Assembly: GCF_020329435.1 (NCBI RefSeq)
Contig: NZ_JAGKJK010000004.1
Location: 462,066 to 526,065, forward strand
DNA length: 64,000 bases
Origin: Bradyrhizobium hereditatis
GTDB taxonomy: Bacteria > Pseudomonadota > Alphaproteobacteria > Rhizobiales > Xanthobacteraceae
Direction of reading: 5' to 3'
Position 1 is the first letter of the stretch; every line of letters starts with the position of its first letter. A model generated the notes under the pieces. That model did no database searches and had not been told where the DNA came from. It saw nothing but the letters and a program-made list of their open reading frames with translations. A program made the position numbers and the translations under genes. Of the stretch, positions 44,552-53,585 are shown in pieces.

Positions 44552-44650
44552 GAAGATTCCGACATCAAGCTGATGAAGGAAGACGTGGAGAGCGTGGAGA
44601 AAATGGCCGAAGAGATCAAGACGCGCTACGCGCGGCTGTTCAGGGTTTAG
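44552..44650 (+). pseudogene. C-terminal remnant of an ABC substrate-binding protein gene
   Basis: Immediately after the ATPase gene one frame reads EDSDIKLMKEDVESVEKMAE followed by EIKTRYARLFRV and a TAG stop at 44648-44650. This is how periplasmic binding proteins of iron-type ABC systems commonly end, with a charged helix followed by an FRV tail. No body, signal peptide or start of such a gene lies upstream, where the ATPase gene ends at 44527. I read it as what is left after an internal deletion. The family link is from memory of such C-termini. Confidence 0.6.
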
Positions 44651-44651
44651 A

Positions 44652-44754
44652 CCCTCATGGTGAGGAGGCGCGCAAGCGCCGTCTCGAACCATGAGGCCCT
44701 GCTGGTGCCATTCATCCTTCGAGACGCCGCTAAAGCGGCTCCTCAGGATGAGGG
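44652..44754. repeat. Inverted repeat, CCCTCAT...ATGAGGG family
   Basis: Outer arms ACCCTCATGGTGAGGAGGCG and GCGGCTCCTCAGGATGAGGG enclose inner CGTCTCGAACCATGA and TCATCCTTCGAGACG. It fills the space between the binding-protein remnant and the permease gene, and may mark one edge of the deletion. Confidence 0.7.
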
Positions 44755-44767
44755 AAGTATCTGACTC

Positions 44768-46489
44768 GTGGATAACATGACCGCCATCACCACCACCGAC
44801 GCCCCCAAATCCCGCCTCGACTTCACCCGCCTGATCCTGTGGCTGTTCGCGGCGTTCATGATCGTGCTGATCGTGCTGCCGTTGTCGTGGCTGGTGCTGT
44901 TCGCATTCACCGACAAGGCGCGCCATCCGACGCTGCAGAATTTCGTTACCCTGTTCACCGACCCCGCGTTCCTCGATCCGCTGCTGACGACGGCGATTAT
45001 CGCGACCACTTCGGCGGTCATGTGCTGCATCGTCGCAGCTCCCATAAGCTGGCTGGTATCGCGCACCGACATGCCGGGGCGGCAGATCATTCGCGCGCTG
45101 GTGACGGCGTCCTTTGTCACGCCGCCCTTTCTTGGCGCGGTGGCCTGGGAACTGCTGGCGGCGCCGAACAGCGGCATGCTGAACCAGCTCTATCGCTACC
45201 TCACCGGTGCCGAAGATCCACTGTTCGACATCTATTCGCTGACCGGGCTGATCTTCGTGATCTCCTGCTACACCTTTCCCTTCGTCTTCGTGCTGGTCGC
45301 CAATGCGCTCGACAACATGCCGGGCGAGCTGGAAGACGCTTCCGCCATTCTCGGCGGCAAGGCCTGGACCACGGCGCGGCGTGTTACGATTCCGCTCGCA
45401 CTGCCGGCGCTTGTTGCCGGCGCGCTGATCGCGTTCCTGCAGGCCATGACATTGTTCGGATCGCCCGCGATCCTGGCGCTGCCGGCCGGCTTCCACACCA
45501 TGACGACGAAAATCTGGAGTCTATTCCAGTATCCGCCGAAACTGGAATTGGCTGCGGCCGCCGCCGTGCCGCTGTTGCTGCTGACGATCCTGTTGCTGCA
45601 GGGCCAGAAATTTCTGCTCGGCCGCCGCGGCTTCTCGGTGGTTGGCGGCAAGTATGGCCCGCCGCGTTCGATCGAGATGGGCGGATGGCGCTGGGCGGCG
45701 CTGGCGTTCTGCCTGATCGTGCTGCTCAACCCCGTGTTCCTGCCCTATTTCGCGCTGCTCAACGCAGCGTTCTCACCGAACGGGACCACGCTGGTGACGC
45801 CATCGACCGCGACGCTGCACAATATCGTGTTTGTGTTCACCGAATTGTCGTCGACCCAGCTCGCACTGAAGAACACGGTGATCCTTGGCGCATCGACGGC
45901 GACGATCGGCACGATTCTCGCGCTCGTCGTCGCCTATGTCACGACCCGCCGCGTGATCGCGAGCCATCGCATGCTCGGCTTTCTCGCCACTGCCCCGGTC
46001 GCAGTGCCCGGAATCGTGCTCGGCGTCGGATTGTTCTTAAGCTACACGCGACCGCCCATCGTGCTTTACGGTACGCTGTGGATCCTGCTCTTGGCGTTCC
46101 TCACCATCAATCTGCCCTCGGCCTATCAGCAATTGCAGGCGGCTTTCGCGACCATTCACCCCGAGCTGGAAGACGCCAGCCGCATCCTTGGCGCAACGCG
46201 GTTGCAATCGCTGCGCCGGATCACCGCGCCGCTACTCCGCACTGGCGTGATTGCCACCTGGTGCTTCATCTTCATTGGCGTGATGCGGGAGCTCTCCGCG
46301 GCGATCGTGCTGTTCACATCGCAGACCAAGGTATTGTCGGTCCTGATCTACGACCTCAACGAAAGCGGTGACCTCGCCGCCATTGCGGTGCTCGGCATCG
46401 CCATGCTGGTGATTACCTTTGCGGTGGTGCTGGCGGTGAACCGGATCCCGATGTTCGGCGGCGCCGGGGCGAGGTTGCGGAATAGTTAG
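44768..46489 (+). CDS. ABC transporter permease, fused two-domain iron type (FbpB-like)
   Basis: 573-aa inner-membrane protein with two homologous permease halves of about six TM helices each. Each half carries an EAA loop that docks on the ATPase: EDASAILGGKAWTTARRVTIP (first 20 residues from about 198) and EDASRILGATRLQSLRRITA (about 485). This double-size layout is typical of FbpB/SfuB and related importers. The GTG at 44768 begins the frame; an ATG follows at 44777. The cognate ATPase is upstream, but the binding protein is lost, so the system may be inactive or rely on a binding protein from elsewhere. Confidence 0.92.
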   Translation: MDNMTAITTTDAPKSRLDFTRLILWLFAAFMIVLIVLPLSWLVLFAFTDKARHPTLQNFVTLFTDPAFLDPLLTTAIIATTSAVMCCIVAAPISWLVSRTDMPGRQIIRALVTASFVTPPFLGAVAWELLAAPNSGMLNQLYRYLTGAEDPLFDIYSLTGLIFVISCYTFPFVFVLVANALDNMPGELEDASAILGGKAWTTARRVTIPLALPALVAGALIAFLQAMTLFGSPAILALPAGFHTMTTKIWSLFQYPPKLELAAAAAVPLLLLTILLLQGQKFLLGRRGFSVVGGKYGPPRSIEMGGWRWAALAFCLIVLLNPVFLPYFALLNAAFSPNGTTLVTPSTATLHNIVFVFTELSSTQLALKNTVILGASTATIGTILALVVAYVTTRRVIASHRMLGFLATAPVAVPGIVLGVGLFLSYTRPPIVLYGTLWILLLAFLTINLPSAYQQLQAAFATIHPELEDASRILGATRLQSLRRITAPLLRTGVIATWCFIFIGVMRELSAAIVLFTSQTKVLSVLIYDLNESGDLAAIAVLGIAMLVITFAVVLAVNRIPMFGGAGARLRNS

Positions 46490-46495
46490 AGAATC

Positions 46496-46578
46496 GCAGG
46501 GTGGGCAAAGCGGCGCGTATCCACCATTAATAACCCGCAAGGACTGGTATGGGCACGCTTCGCTTTGCCCACCCTACG
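46496..46578. repeat. Intergenic inverted repeat, GTAGGGTGG family
   Basis: GCAGGGTGGGCAAAGCGGCG at the left is answered by CGCTTCGCTTTGCCCACCCT at the right. Third copy of the family at 605-696 and 8850-8941. Confidence 0.75.
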
Positions 46579-46650
46579 GATCGTTGCATCTGGTAATCCG
46601 CCACATTCACCCCGATATAAGGCTCGATCATTGAGCCATACGAGGACTGC

Positions 46651-48768
46651 GTGACCCAAGCCGCAACCAGGAAGCCTGCCCTGCCCGCACCATCAGCGCC
46701 GAAGCGCCCGCACACTTTCACGCGGCACGGCATCACAATGACGGACGATTACGCCTGGCTGAAGGACCCCCGCTGGCAAGAAGTGCTGCGCGATCCCTCG
46801 ATCCTGGATCCGGATATCAGAACCTATCTCGAGGCGGAAAACGACTACACCGAGGGCCTGCTTGGCCACACCGCTCCCTTGCAGAGAAAACTGGTGGCGG
46901 AGATGCGCGGCCGGATCAAGGAGGACGATTCCAGCGTGCCCGCGCCAGATGGCCCGTTTGCCTATTTGCGGAAATTCCGCGAGGGCGGACAGCATGAACA
47001 GTTCGGTCGCACGCCGCGCGATGGTGGCGACGTGCAGATCGTGCTCGACGGCGACGCGCTGGCCGCAAGCCACGAATATTTCAAATTCGGCGGCGCGCGG
47101 CATTCGCCCGACCATAAGCTGCATGCGTGGAGCGCGGATACCAAGGGCTCGGAATACTTCTCGATCCGCGTACGCGATTGGCAGACCGGCGTCGATCGCG
47201 ACGATCTCGTCGAGGAGACCGACGGCGGCATCGTCTGGAGCAAGGATTGCGCGAGCTTCTTCTATGTGAAGCTCGACGATAACCATCGCCCGATGCAGGT
47301 CTGGCGCCATAAGCTCGGCACGAAGCAGACCGAGGACACGCTGGTCTATGAAGAGAAGGATTCCGGCTGGTTCACCCATCTGCATGAGAGCTCATCCGGC
47401 CGCTTCTGCGTGATCGCCGGCGGTGACCACGAGACATCCGAACAGCGGCTGATCGACCTCGCCAATCCCGACGCGCCGCCGCGGCTGATCGCGGCGCGCC
47501 AGGAAGGCGTGCAATATTCGATCGCCGACCGCGGCGATGAACTCTTCATCCTCACCAATGCGGACGGCGCCATCGACTTCAAGGTCGTCACCGCCCCGCT
47601 TGCCGCGCCCGAGCGCGCCAACTGGCGCGACCTCATTCCCTATCGCGAAGGCGTCTATGTTCTGGATGTCGAACTCTATGCCGGCCACATGGTGCGGCTG
47701 GAGCGCGCCAACGCGCTGCCGGCCATCATCATCCGCGATCTCAAGACAGGCGAAGAGCACGCCATCGCGTTCGATGAGGCCGCGTACTCACTCGACACCA
47801 TGGGCGGCTACGAGTTCGAAACCACGAATTTGCGGTTCTCTTACTCGTCGATGACGACCCCGGCCGAGGTCTATGACTACGACATGGCGACGCGCGCGCG
47901 GGTCCTGCGCAAGCGGCAGGAGATTCCGTCGGGGCATAATCCTGCCGACTACGTCACCACGCGCATCATGGCGACATCACATGACGGCGCGCAGGTGCCG
48001 GTCTCGATCCTGCACCGCAAGGATCTGGTGCGCGACGGCAAGGCGCCGCTATTGCTCTACGGCTATGGCTCCTACGGCATGGCGATGCCGGCTTCCTTTG
48101 CCGCCAACCGCCTGTCACTGGTCGACCGTGGTTTTGTCTATGCTATCGCGCATATCCGCGGCGGCGCGGACAAGGGTTGGGGCTGGTATCTCGATGGCAA
48201 GCGGGAAAAGAAGACCAACACGTTCGACGACTTTGCAGCGTCTGCCCGCGCGCTGATCGAGGCCAAGTATACGAGCAGGAAGCGTATCGTCGGCCATGGC
48301 GGCAGCGCCGGCGGCATGCTGATGGGCGCGGTCGCCAACCGCGCCGGCGAATTGTTCGCCGGCATCGTCGCCGAGGTGCCGTTCGTCGACGTGCTCAACA
48401 CCATGCTCGATGACACGCTGCCGCTGACGCCGCCGGAATGGCCGGAGTGGGGTAACCCGATCGAGAGTGAAAAGGATTTCCGCACCATCCTGTCCTATTC
48501 GCCCTACGACAATCTCGCGGCGAAGGACTATCCGGCGATCCTGGCGATGGGCGGGCTGACCGATCCGCGCGTCACCTATTGGGAGCCGGCGAAATGGATC
48601 GCGCGGTTGCGCGCCACGATGAGCGGCGGCGGCCCGGTGCTGCTACGCACCAACATGGGCGCCGGCCACGGCGGCGCGTCCGGGCGGTTCAACCGACTGG
48701 ATGAGGTCGCGATCGCCTATGCATTCGCGCTGTGGGCGGTCGGACTGGCGGAGAAGGGCGAGGTGTGA
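46651..48768 (+). CDS. ptrB: Oligopeptidase B (S9A prolyl oligopeptidase family)
   Basis: 705-aa cytoplasmic serine peptidase that cleaves short peptides after Arg or Lys. An N-terminal beta-propeller (about residues 75-420) precedes the alpha/beta-hydrolase domain. The catalytic Ser is in GHGGSAGGMLMG, Asp in GLTDPRVTYWEPAKW and His in MGAGHGGASGR, all in the order expected for the family. The paired acidic residues that set basic specificity lie around EWGNPIE. The GTG at 46651 has GAGGA 6 nt upstream. Length is normal for the family. Single gene. Confidence 0.95.
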   Translation: MTQAATRKPALPAPSAPKRPHTFTRHGITMTDDYAWLKDPRWQEVLRDPSILDPDIRTYLEAENDYTEGLLGHTAPLQRKLVAEMRGRIKEDDSSVPAPDGPFAYLRKFREGGQHEQFGRTPRDGGDVQIVLDGDALAASHEYFKFGGARHSPDHKLHAWSADTKGSEYFSIRVRDWQTGVDRDDLVEETDGGIVWSKDCASFFYVKLDDNHRPMQVWRHKLGTKQTEDTLVYEEKDSGWFTHLHESSSGRFCVIAGGDHETSEQRLIDLANPDAPPRLIAARQEGVQYSIADRGDELFILTNADGAIDFKVVTAPLAAPERANWRDLIPYREGVYVLDVELYAGHMVRLERANALPAIIIRDLKTGEEHAIAFDEAAYSLDTMGGYEFETTNLRFSYSSMTTPAEVYDYDMATRARVLRKRQEIPSGHNPADYVTTRIMATSHDGAQVPVSILHRKDLVRDGKAPLLLYGYGSYGMAMPASFAANRLSLVDRGFVYAIAHIRGGADKGWGWYLDGKREKKTNTFDDFAASARALIEAKYTSRKRIVGHGGSAGGMLMGAVANRAGELFAGIVAEVPFVDVLNTMLDDTLPLTPPEWPEWGNPIESEKDFRTILSYSPYDNLAAKDYPAILAMGGLTDPRVTYWEPAKWIARLRATMSGGGPVLLRTNMGAGHGGASGRFNRLDEVAIAYAFALWAVGLAEKGEV

Positions 48769-48771
48769 GCT

Positions 48772-48910
48772 TCCTCCCTCTCCCCGTTCTTCACGGGGAG
48801 AGGGCTGGGGTGAGGGGCTCTATCCGCGAGCTGTAAGCGCCGTGAGACCTGTACCCCCTCACCCGCCGCGCGAAGAGCGCGGCGACCTCTGCCCGCAAGC
48901 GCGAGAGGTA
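48772..48910. repeat. Inverted repeat, CTCCCTCTCCCCGTTCTTCACGGG family
   Basis: Hairpin CTCTCCCCGTTCTTCACGGG continues into GAGAG, followed by GGTGAGGGGCTC, which faces CCCCTCACCC and GCGCGAGAGG at the right. It lies between the convergent ptrB and RraA-family genes. Confidence 0.65.
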
Positions 48911-48918
48911 AGAGAAAC

Positions 48919-49638
48919 TTACCGCCCGTTCTTCTTCCGCCACTCGGCGAAATCGCTCAGCGTTTGCGGGTCCGTTGCCGGATAAAGTCCCAAAATGCTG
49001 CGGCCGCCGCGGACCTGCTCGGTGACGAAATCCTCGAACGCGGTCATCTCAACGGCCTCATCGGCGATCTCGTCGGCGAGATGCGCGGGGATCACGATGA
49101 CGCCGTCGGCATCGCCGAGGATGATGTCGCCGGGAAACACCGGCGCGTCGCCGCAGCCGATCGGCACGTTGATCTCGATCGCCTGATGCAGCGTCAGATT
49201 GGTCGGCGCGCTCGGGCGGTGGTGATAGCCGGGAAAGCCGAGGGCCGCAATCTCAGCGGAATCGCGAAAGCCGCCATCGGTGATCACGCCGGCACAGCCG
49301 CGCTGCATCAGCCGCGTCACCAGAATGGCGCCGGCGGAGGCGGCACGTGCATCCTTGCGGCTGTCCATCACGAGCACCGCGCCGGGCGGGCAGTCCTCGA
49401 CCGCCTTGCGCTGCGGATGGGCGCGGTCGCGGAACACGTCGATCTTGTTGAGGTCCTCGCGTGCCGGCATGTAGCGCAAAGTGAAGGCCTCGCCGACCAG
49501 CGTCGGCTGGTTGCGACCGACCGGGTGCACGTCCTGAATCATCTGGATGCGGAAGCCGCGCTTGAACAGCGCGGTGGCGACGGTGGCGGTGGAGACGGTC
49601 TTCAGCTTGTTGCGGGTGGCGTCGCTCAGTTTGGTCAT
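48919..49638 (-). CDS. RraA-like / HMG-CHA aldolase family protein
   Basis: 239-aa protein of the RraA/4-hydroxy-4-methyl-2-oxoglutarate aldolase fold. Conserved blocks are ATVATALFKRG, GEAFTLRYMPA, GAVLVMDSRKDARAASAGAILVTRLMQRGCAGVITDGGFRDS and PVFPGDIILGDADGVIVIP; the D-G-G-F-R-D segment carries the Arg and Asp that bind substrate and metal in the aldolases. True RNase E inhibitors are shorter (about 160 aa), so an aldolase or decarboxylase of sugar-acid breakdown is more likely. It lies in line with a gluconolactonase gene and an IlvD/Edd dehydratase. Confidence 0.88.
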   Translation of the reverse strand: MTKLSDATRNKLKTVSTATVATALFKRGFRIQMIQDVHPVGRNQPTLVGEAFTLRYMPAREDLNKIDVFRDRAHPQRKAVEDCPPGAVLVMDSRKDARAASAGAILVTRLMQRGCAGVITDGGFRDSAEIAALGFPGYHHRPSAPTNLTLHQAIEINVPIGCGDAPVFPGDIILGDADGVIVIPAHLADEIADEAVEMTAFEDFVTEQVRGGRSILGLYPATDPQTLSDFAEWRKKNGR

Positions 49639-49655
49639 TGTGTTCTCGCTTTCTG

Positions 49656-49737
49656 GTCGTCATTCCGGGATGGTCCGAAGGACCAGACCCGGAATCTCGA
49701 GATTCCGGGCTCGCACTTCGTGCGCCCCGGAATGACG
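49656..49737. repeat. Inverted repeat, GTCATTCCGGG...CCCCGGAATGAC
   Basis: Outer arms GTCGTCATTCCGGGATGG and GCGCCCCGGAATGAC enclose the inner arms GGTCCGAAGGACC and CCCGGAATCTCGAGATTCCGGG, both palindromes. It separates two same-direction genes. Confidence 0.75.
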
Positions 49738-49748
49738 GTTGAACAAGC

Positions 49749-50839
49749 TCACACCGCTCCATGCGCTTCCACATAGAGCGCATAGACCGAGTGGCAGCTC
49801 GTCATATAGAGGCGGTTGTTCTTCGGACCGCCGAAGGTGAGGTTGGCGCAGCGCTCCGGCAGGCGGATGTGGGCGAGCGGCTTGCCTGTCGGGCTGAACA
49901 CCATCACGCCGTCGAGATCCTCCGGCTTGCCCTTGAGCTGATAGACCTTGCGGCCGCCAACCTCGGTCGGTTCGGACTGCAGCGCGCCGTTGGAGCCCCA
50001 GCCGCACCACAGATTGCCGTCGCGATCGACGCGGAAGCCATCGAGCGCACCCTGATCCGCGGCGTCGATCAGCTTGGTCTTGTTGCCGACGGTGCCGTCC
50101 TCATTGATATCAAAGCTCCAGATGCTGCGGTTTGGCGTGCCCTTCCATTCCACGACATAGAGCTTCTTCTTGTCCGGCGAGAAGGCGAGCCCGTTCGGAT
50201 TGAAGATATCGGTGATGACGGCGGTGAGCTTGCCGTCCTTGGCGAGGCGGTAGACGTTGGTAGTCGCCTGCTCGGGCTTTTCCTTCTTGCCTTCCCACTC
50301 GCCATTGATGCCGAACAGAGGATCGGTGAACCAGATAGTATCGTCGGACTTCACCACGATATCGTTCGGCGCGTTCAGCCGCTTGCCCTCGAACTTGTCG
50401 GCCAGCACCGTGATCTTGCCGTCCTTTTCGGTGCGGGTGACGCGGCGGGTGACGGAATGCTCGCAGGTGACGAGGCGGCCCTGGCGGTCGCGCGCGTTGC
50501 CGTTGGCGTAGTTGGCATTGGCACGGAAAACCGATGTCTGGCCGGTCTTTTCGTCGAACTTCATGATGCGGTTGTTGGGAATGTCGGAGAACAGGAGATA
50601 GCCGCCATCGGAAAATATGCCGGCCCTTCGGCCCAGCGCATGCCGGTCGCGACCTGTTCGACCGTCGAGGAGTAGATCCGGTATTTTGTAAAACTCGGAT
50701 CGAGAATCTGCACAGCCGGATCGGGATAGCGCTGGTTCGGCGTGAACGGGAAGGATTGCGCGCCGACGCTGCGGGAAAGAAGTGTCGAAGCAGCGGCGGC
50801 ACCGGCTCCTGCGAGCAGGTTGCGTCGGGTCATGGTCAT
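49749..50839 (-). pseudogene. SMP-30/gluconolactonase family protein, frameshifted
   Basis: A secreted lactonase-type beta-propeller gene broken by one missing base. From the ATG at 50839 the product has a Tat signal (TRRNLLAGAGAAAASTLL) and runs to VATGMRWAEGPAYFP. At 50610-50611 the frame shifts: the expected continuation DGGYLLFSDIPNNRIMKFDEKTGQ lies in another frame, which stays open to the stop at 49749 and includes LNAPNDIVVKSDDTIWFTDP, NPNGLAFSPDKKKLYVVEW and LWCGWGSNG, typical of the family with its metal-binding Asn and Asp. Adding one C to the CC run (coding strand TTTTCCGATGG) restores the gene. It may be a true mutation or a sequencing error. Likely substrate is a sugar lactone. 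Confidence 0.82.
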
Positions 50840-50887
50840 TGGTCGTGCTCCCCCTGTGATGCTTTTGTTTGCTGTCGGCTCGTAGAC

Positions 50888-50973
50888 CGTCATTGCGAGG
50901 AGCGAAGCGACGAAGCAATCCATTCTTTCCTTGTGCCGTGAGATGGATTGCTTCGCTTCGCTCGCAATGACGG
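50888..50973. repeat. Intergenic inverted repeat, CGTCATTGCGAGG...CAATGACG family
   Basis: CCGTCATTGCGAGGAGCGAA and GCTTCGCTCGCAATGACGG are the outer arms, with GAAGCAATCCAT/ATGGATTGCTTC inside. Second good copy of the family at 11059-11143; it lies between the dehydratase stop and the gluconolactonase start. Confidence 0.75.
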
Positions 50974-50977
50974 AGGG

Positions 50978-52714
50978 CTAATAAATCGGCGGCTCGCTGA
51001 CCGGCGCGCCGAATCCGGTCTCCAGAAAATCGAAATCGCAGCCTTCATTGGCCTGCTTGATGTGGCGGGTGAACATCCAGCCATAGCCGCGCTCGTAACG
51101 TGGCTCCGGCTGCTTCCATTCGGCGCGGCGCTTTTCCAGTTCGGCTGCGGGCACATCGAGGTTGATGGTGCGAGCGGCAACATCGAGCGTGATCTTGTCG
51201 CCGGTGCGTACCAGCGCCAGCGGGCCGCCGATATAGGATTCCGGCGCGACGTGCAGGATGCAGGCGCCATAGCTGGTGCCGCTCATGCGCGCGTCCGACA
51301 GGCGCACCATGTCGCGCACGCCCTGCTTTACCAGTTTGGTCGGGATCGGCAGCATGCCCCATTCCGGCATGCCGGGGCCGCCCTGTGGACCGGCGTTGCG
51401 CAGGATCAGCACGTGATCGGCCGTGACGTCGAGGTTGGGGTCGTCGATCGCCTTCTTCATGGAAGGATAATTATCGAACACCAGCGCCGGCCCGGTATGC
51501 TTGAGGAAACGCGGCTCGCAGGCGCTCGGCTTGATGACGCAGCCATCGGGGGCAAGATTGCCCTTGAGCACGGCGAGCGCGCCCTCCTTGTAGATCGGAT
51601 TGTCCACGGTGCGGATGACGTCGTCATTATAGACTTCGGCGCGTGCGATGTTGTCGCCGAGCGACTGGCCGGTGACGGTCATGACGTCGAGATGCAGATG
51701 CTCCTTGATCCGGCTCATCAGGCCGGGCAAGCCGCCGGCATAGAAGAAATCTTCCATCAGGTATTTGTCGCCGCTCGGTCGCACATTGGCGATGACAGGT
51801 ACCTTGCGGCTCGCCTTCTCGAAATCGTCGAGCCCGATGTCCTGGCCGGCGCGACGGGCCTGCGCGATCAGATGGATGATTGCATTGGTCGAGCAGCCCA
51901 TCGCCATTGCAACCGTGATCGCGTTCTCGAAGGCTCTTCGTGTCTGGATCTTGTTCGGCGTCAGGTCTTCCCAGACCATCTCGACAATGCGGCGACCGCA
52001 TTCCGAGGCCATGCGGATGTGGCCGGCATCAGCGGCGGGGATCGAGGAGGCGCCCGGCAGCGTCATGCCGATCGATTCCGCGATCGCCGTCATGGTGGAG
52101 GCCGTGCCCATGGTCATGCAGGTACCGTAGCTGCGGGCAATGCCGGCCTCGACGTCAACCCAGTCCTTGTCGGAAATCTTCCCCGCGCGCCGCTCGTCCC
52201 AGTATTTCCAGGCGTCGGAGCCGGAGCCTAGCGTCTTGCCCTTCCAGTTGCCGCGCAGCATCGGCCCGGCCGGCAGATAGATGGCTGGTAGATTCATGCT
52301 GGTGGCCCCGAGCAGCAGGCCCGGCGTGGTCTTATCGCAGCCGCCCATCAGCACGACGCCATCGACGGGATGGCCGCGCAGCAATTCCTCGGCATCCATC
52401 GCCAGCATGTTGCGATAGAGCATGGTGGTCGGCTTCAGAAACGACTCCGAGAGCGACAGCGCCGGCAGTTCCATCGGAAAACCGCCCGCCATCAGGATGC
52501 CGCGCTTGACGTCGTCGACGCGGCTCTTGAAGTGCATGTGGCAGGGCTGCGCGTCCGACCAGGTGTTGAGGATCGCAATGACAGGCCGGCCCTTCCACTC
52601 TTCCGGCGCGTAGCCCATCTGCATCGCGCGCGAGCGGTGACCGAAGGCACGGAGATCGTCGGGGGCGAACCAGCGCGCACTGCGAAGATCGGCGGGGTTC
52701 TTCTTGCTGCTCAT
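50978..52714 (-). CDS. IlvD/Edd family dehydratase, probable sugar-acid dehydratase
   Basis: 578-aa iron-sulfur dehydratase. Cluster-binding cysteines appear in MGGCDKTTPGLLLG and SYGTCMTMGTAST; the C-terminal MSGTSYGACILHVAPES carries the catalytic Ser region. Length and the GGFPMELPALSLSE segment resemble L-arabinonate/D-xylonate-type dehydratases more than IlvD proper, and the neighbouring lactonase, RraA-like protein and transporter fit sugar-acid catabolism. The precise substrate cannot be read from sequence. The ATG at 52714 overlaps the permease stop (ATGA). A much longer open frame continues upstream, but it runs antiphase through the permease gene. Confidence 0.9.
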   Translation of the reverse strand: MSSKKNPADLRSARWFAPDDLRAFGHRSRAMQMGYAPEEWKGRPVIAILNTWSDAQPCHMHFKSRVDDVKRGILMAGGFPMELPALSLSESFLKPTTMLYRNMLAMDAEELLRGHPVDGVVLMGGCDKTTPGLLLGATSMNLPAIYLPAGPMLRGNWKGKTLGSGSDAWKYWDERRAGKISDKDWVDVEAGIARSYGTCMTMGTASTMTAIAESIGMTLPGASSIPAADAGHIRMASECGRRIVEMVWEDLTPNKIQTRRAFENAITVAMAMGCSTNAIIHLIAQARRAGQDIGLDDFEKASRKVPVIANVRPSGDKYLMEDFFYAGGLPGLMSRIKEHLHLDVMTVTGQSLGDNIARAEVYNDDVIRTVDNPIYKEGALAVLKGNLAPDGCVIKPSACEPRFLKHTGPALVFDNYPSMKKAIDDPNLDVTADHVLILRNAGPQGGPGMPEWGMLPIPTKLVKQGVRDMVRLSDARMSGTSYGACILHVAPESYIGGPLALVRTGDKITLDVAARTINLDVPAAELEKRRAEWKQPEPRYERGYGWMFTRHIKQANEGCDFDFLETGFGAPVSEPPIY

Positions 52715-53574
52715 GATTGTGTGCCCCATTTCTGAACGGTGTTGCGCTCGATCGTGCGGAAGATCAGGTTCTCGACAATCAAGCCGATCACGATCACCGT
52801 CAACAGGCCGGCGAACACTGCAGGGATATCCAGCAAATTGCGGTTCTCGAAGATGAACCAGCCGAGACCGCCTTGCCCCGACGACACGCCGAACACGAGC
52901 TCGGCGGCGATCAGCGTACGCCAGGCGAACGCCCAGCCGATCTTCAGGCCGGTCAAGATCGAGGCGAAGGCCGCAGGGATCAGGATGCGGAACACGTAAG
53001 GCAGGCCGCGCAGGCCGTAATTGCGGCCGACCATGCGCAGCGTGTTCGACACGCTCTTGAAGCCGGAATGGGTGTTGAGCGCGACCGGCCACAGCACCGA
53101 ATGGATCAGCACGAAGACAAGGCTGCCATTGCCGAGACCGAACCAGATCAGCGCCAGCGGCAATAGGGCGATCGCCGGCAAGGGATTGAACATCGCGGTG
53201 ATTGTTTCGAGGAAATCGGTGCCGATCCGGGTCGAGATGGCGAGGATGGTGAAGATGGCAGCGAGCGCGATGCCGGCAGCGTAGCCCATGAACAACACTT
53301 TCAATGATGCCCAGGCGCGCAAGGGAATGGTGCCGTCGCGCACCTTGTCGAACATGGTGACGATGGTGTCGTGAAACGTCGGAAACAGCAGCGGATTGTT
53401 GAGGACGGTGCCGTAAATCTCCCACGCTGCGGCGAGGAAAATGATGATCACGGCTTTGCGGACGAAGCCATCGTTCCACAACAGCTCGGGTACCGTCAGC
53501 TTGCGCTCCACCTCGGCTGGCACCGCGGCCTTCAGCTCAGTGGCATCGCGCAGCAGAATTCTGGCCTCGCCCAT
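52711..53574 (-). CDS. ABC transporter permease, NitT/TauT family
   Basis: 287-aa inner-membrane permease of the TauC/SsuC type with about six TM helices. The EAA loop lies at NTLRMVGRNYGLRGLPYVFRI-like sequence near residue 180, followed by the conserved GLKIGWAFAWRTLIAAELVFG. The order on the minus strand is binding protein, ATPase, permease, dehydratase; the last two overlap by 4 nt. It begins 11 nt after the ATPase stop. Confidence 0.92.
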   Translation of the reverse strand: MGEARILLRDATELKAAVPAEVERKLTVPELLWNDGFVRKAVIIIFLAAAWEIYGTVLNNPLLFPTFHDTIVTMFDKVRDGTIPLRAWASLKVLFMGYAAGIALAAIFTILAISTRIGTDFLETITAMFNPLPAIALLPLALIWFGLGNGSLVFVLIHSVLWPVALNTHSGFKSVSNTLRMVGRNYGLRGLPYVFRILIPAAFASILTGLKIGWAFAWRTLIAAELVFGVSSGQGGLGWFIFENRNLLDIPAVFAGLLTVIVIGLIVENLIFRTIERNTVQKWGTQS

Positions 53575-53585
53575 CGCGCGCTCCC

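Noticed and set aside
44839..46371. Second long plus-strand frame inside the fused permease
   Set aside because: Its His/Arg-rich product has no TM helices or motifs, while the overlapping frame has twelve TM helices and two EAA loops.
52715..53479. N-terminal extension of the IlvD/Edd dehydratase to 833 aa
   Set aside because: The extension overlaps the NitT/TauT permease in another frame; the permease has clear TM helices and an EAA loop, and ATG 52714 overlaps its stop in the usual ATGA manner.
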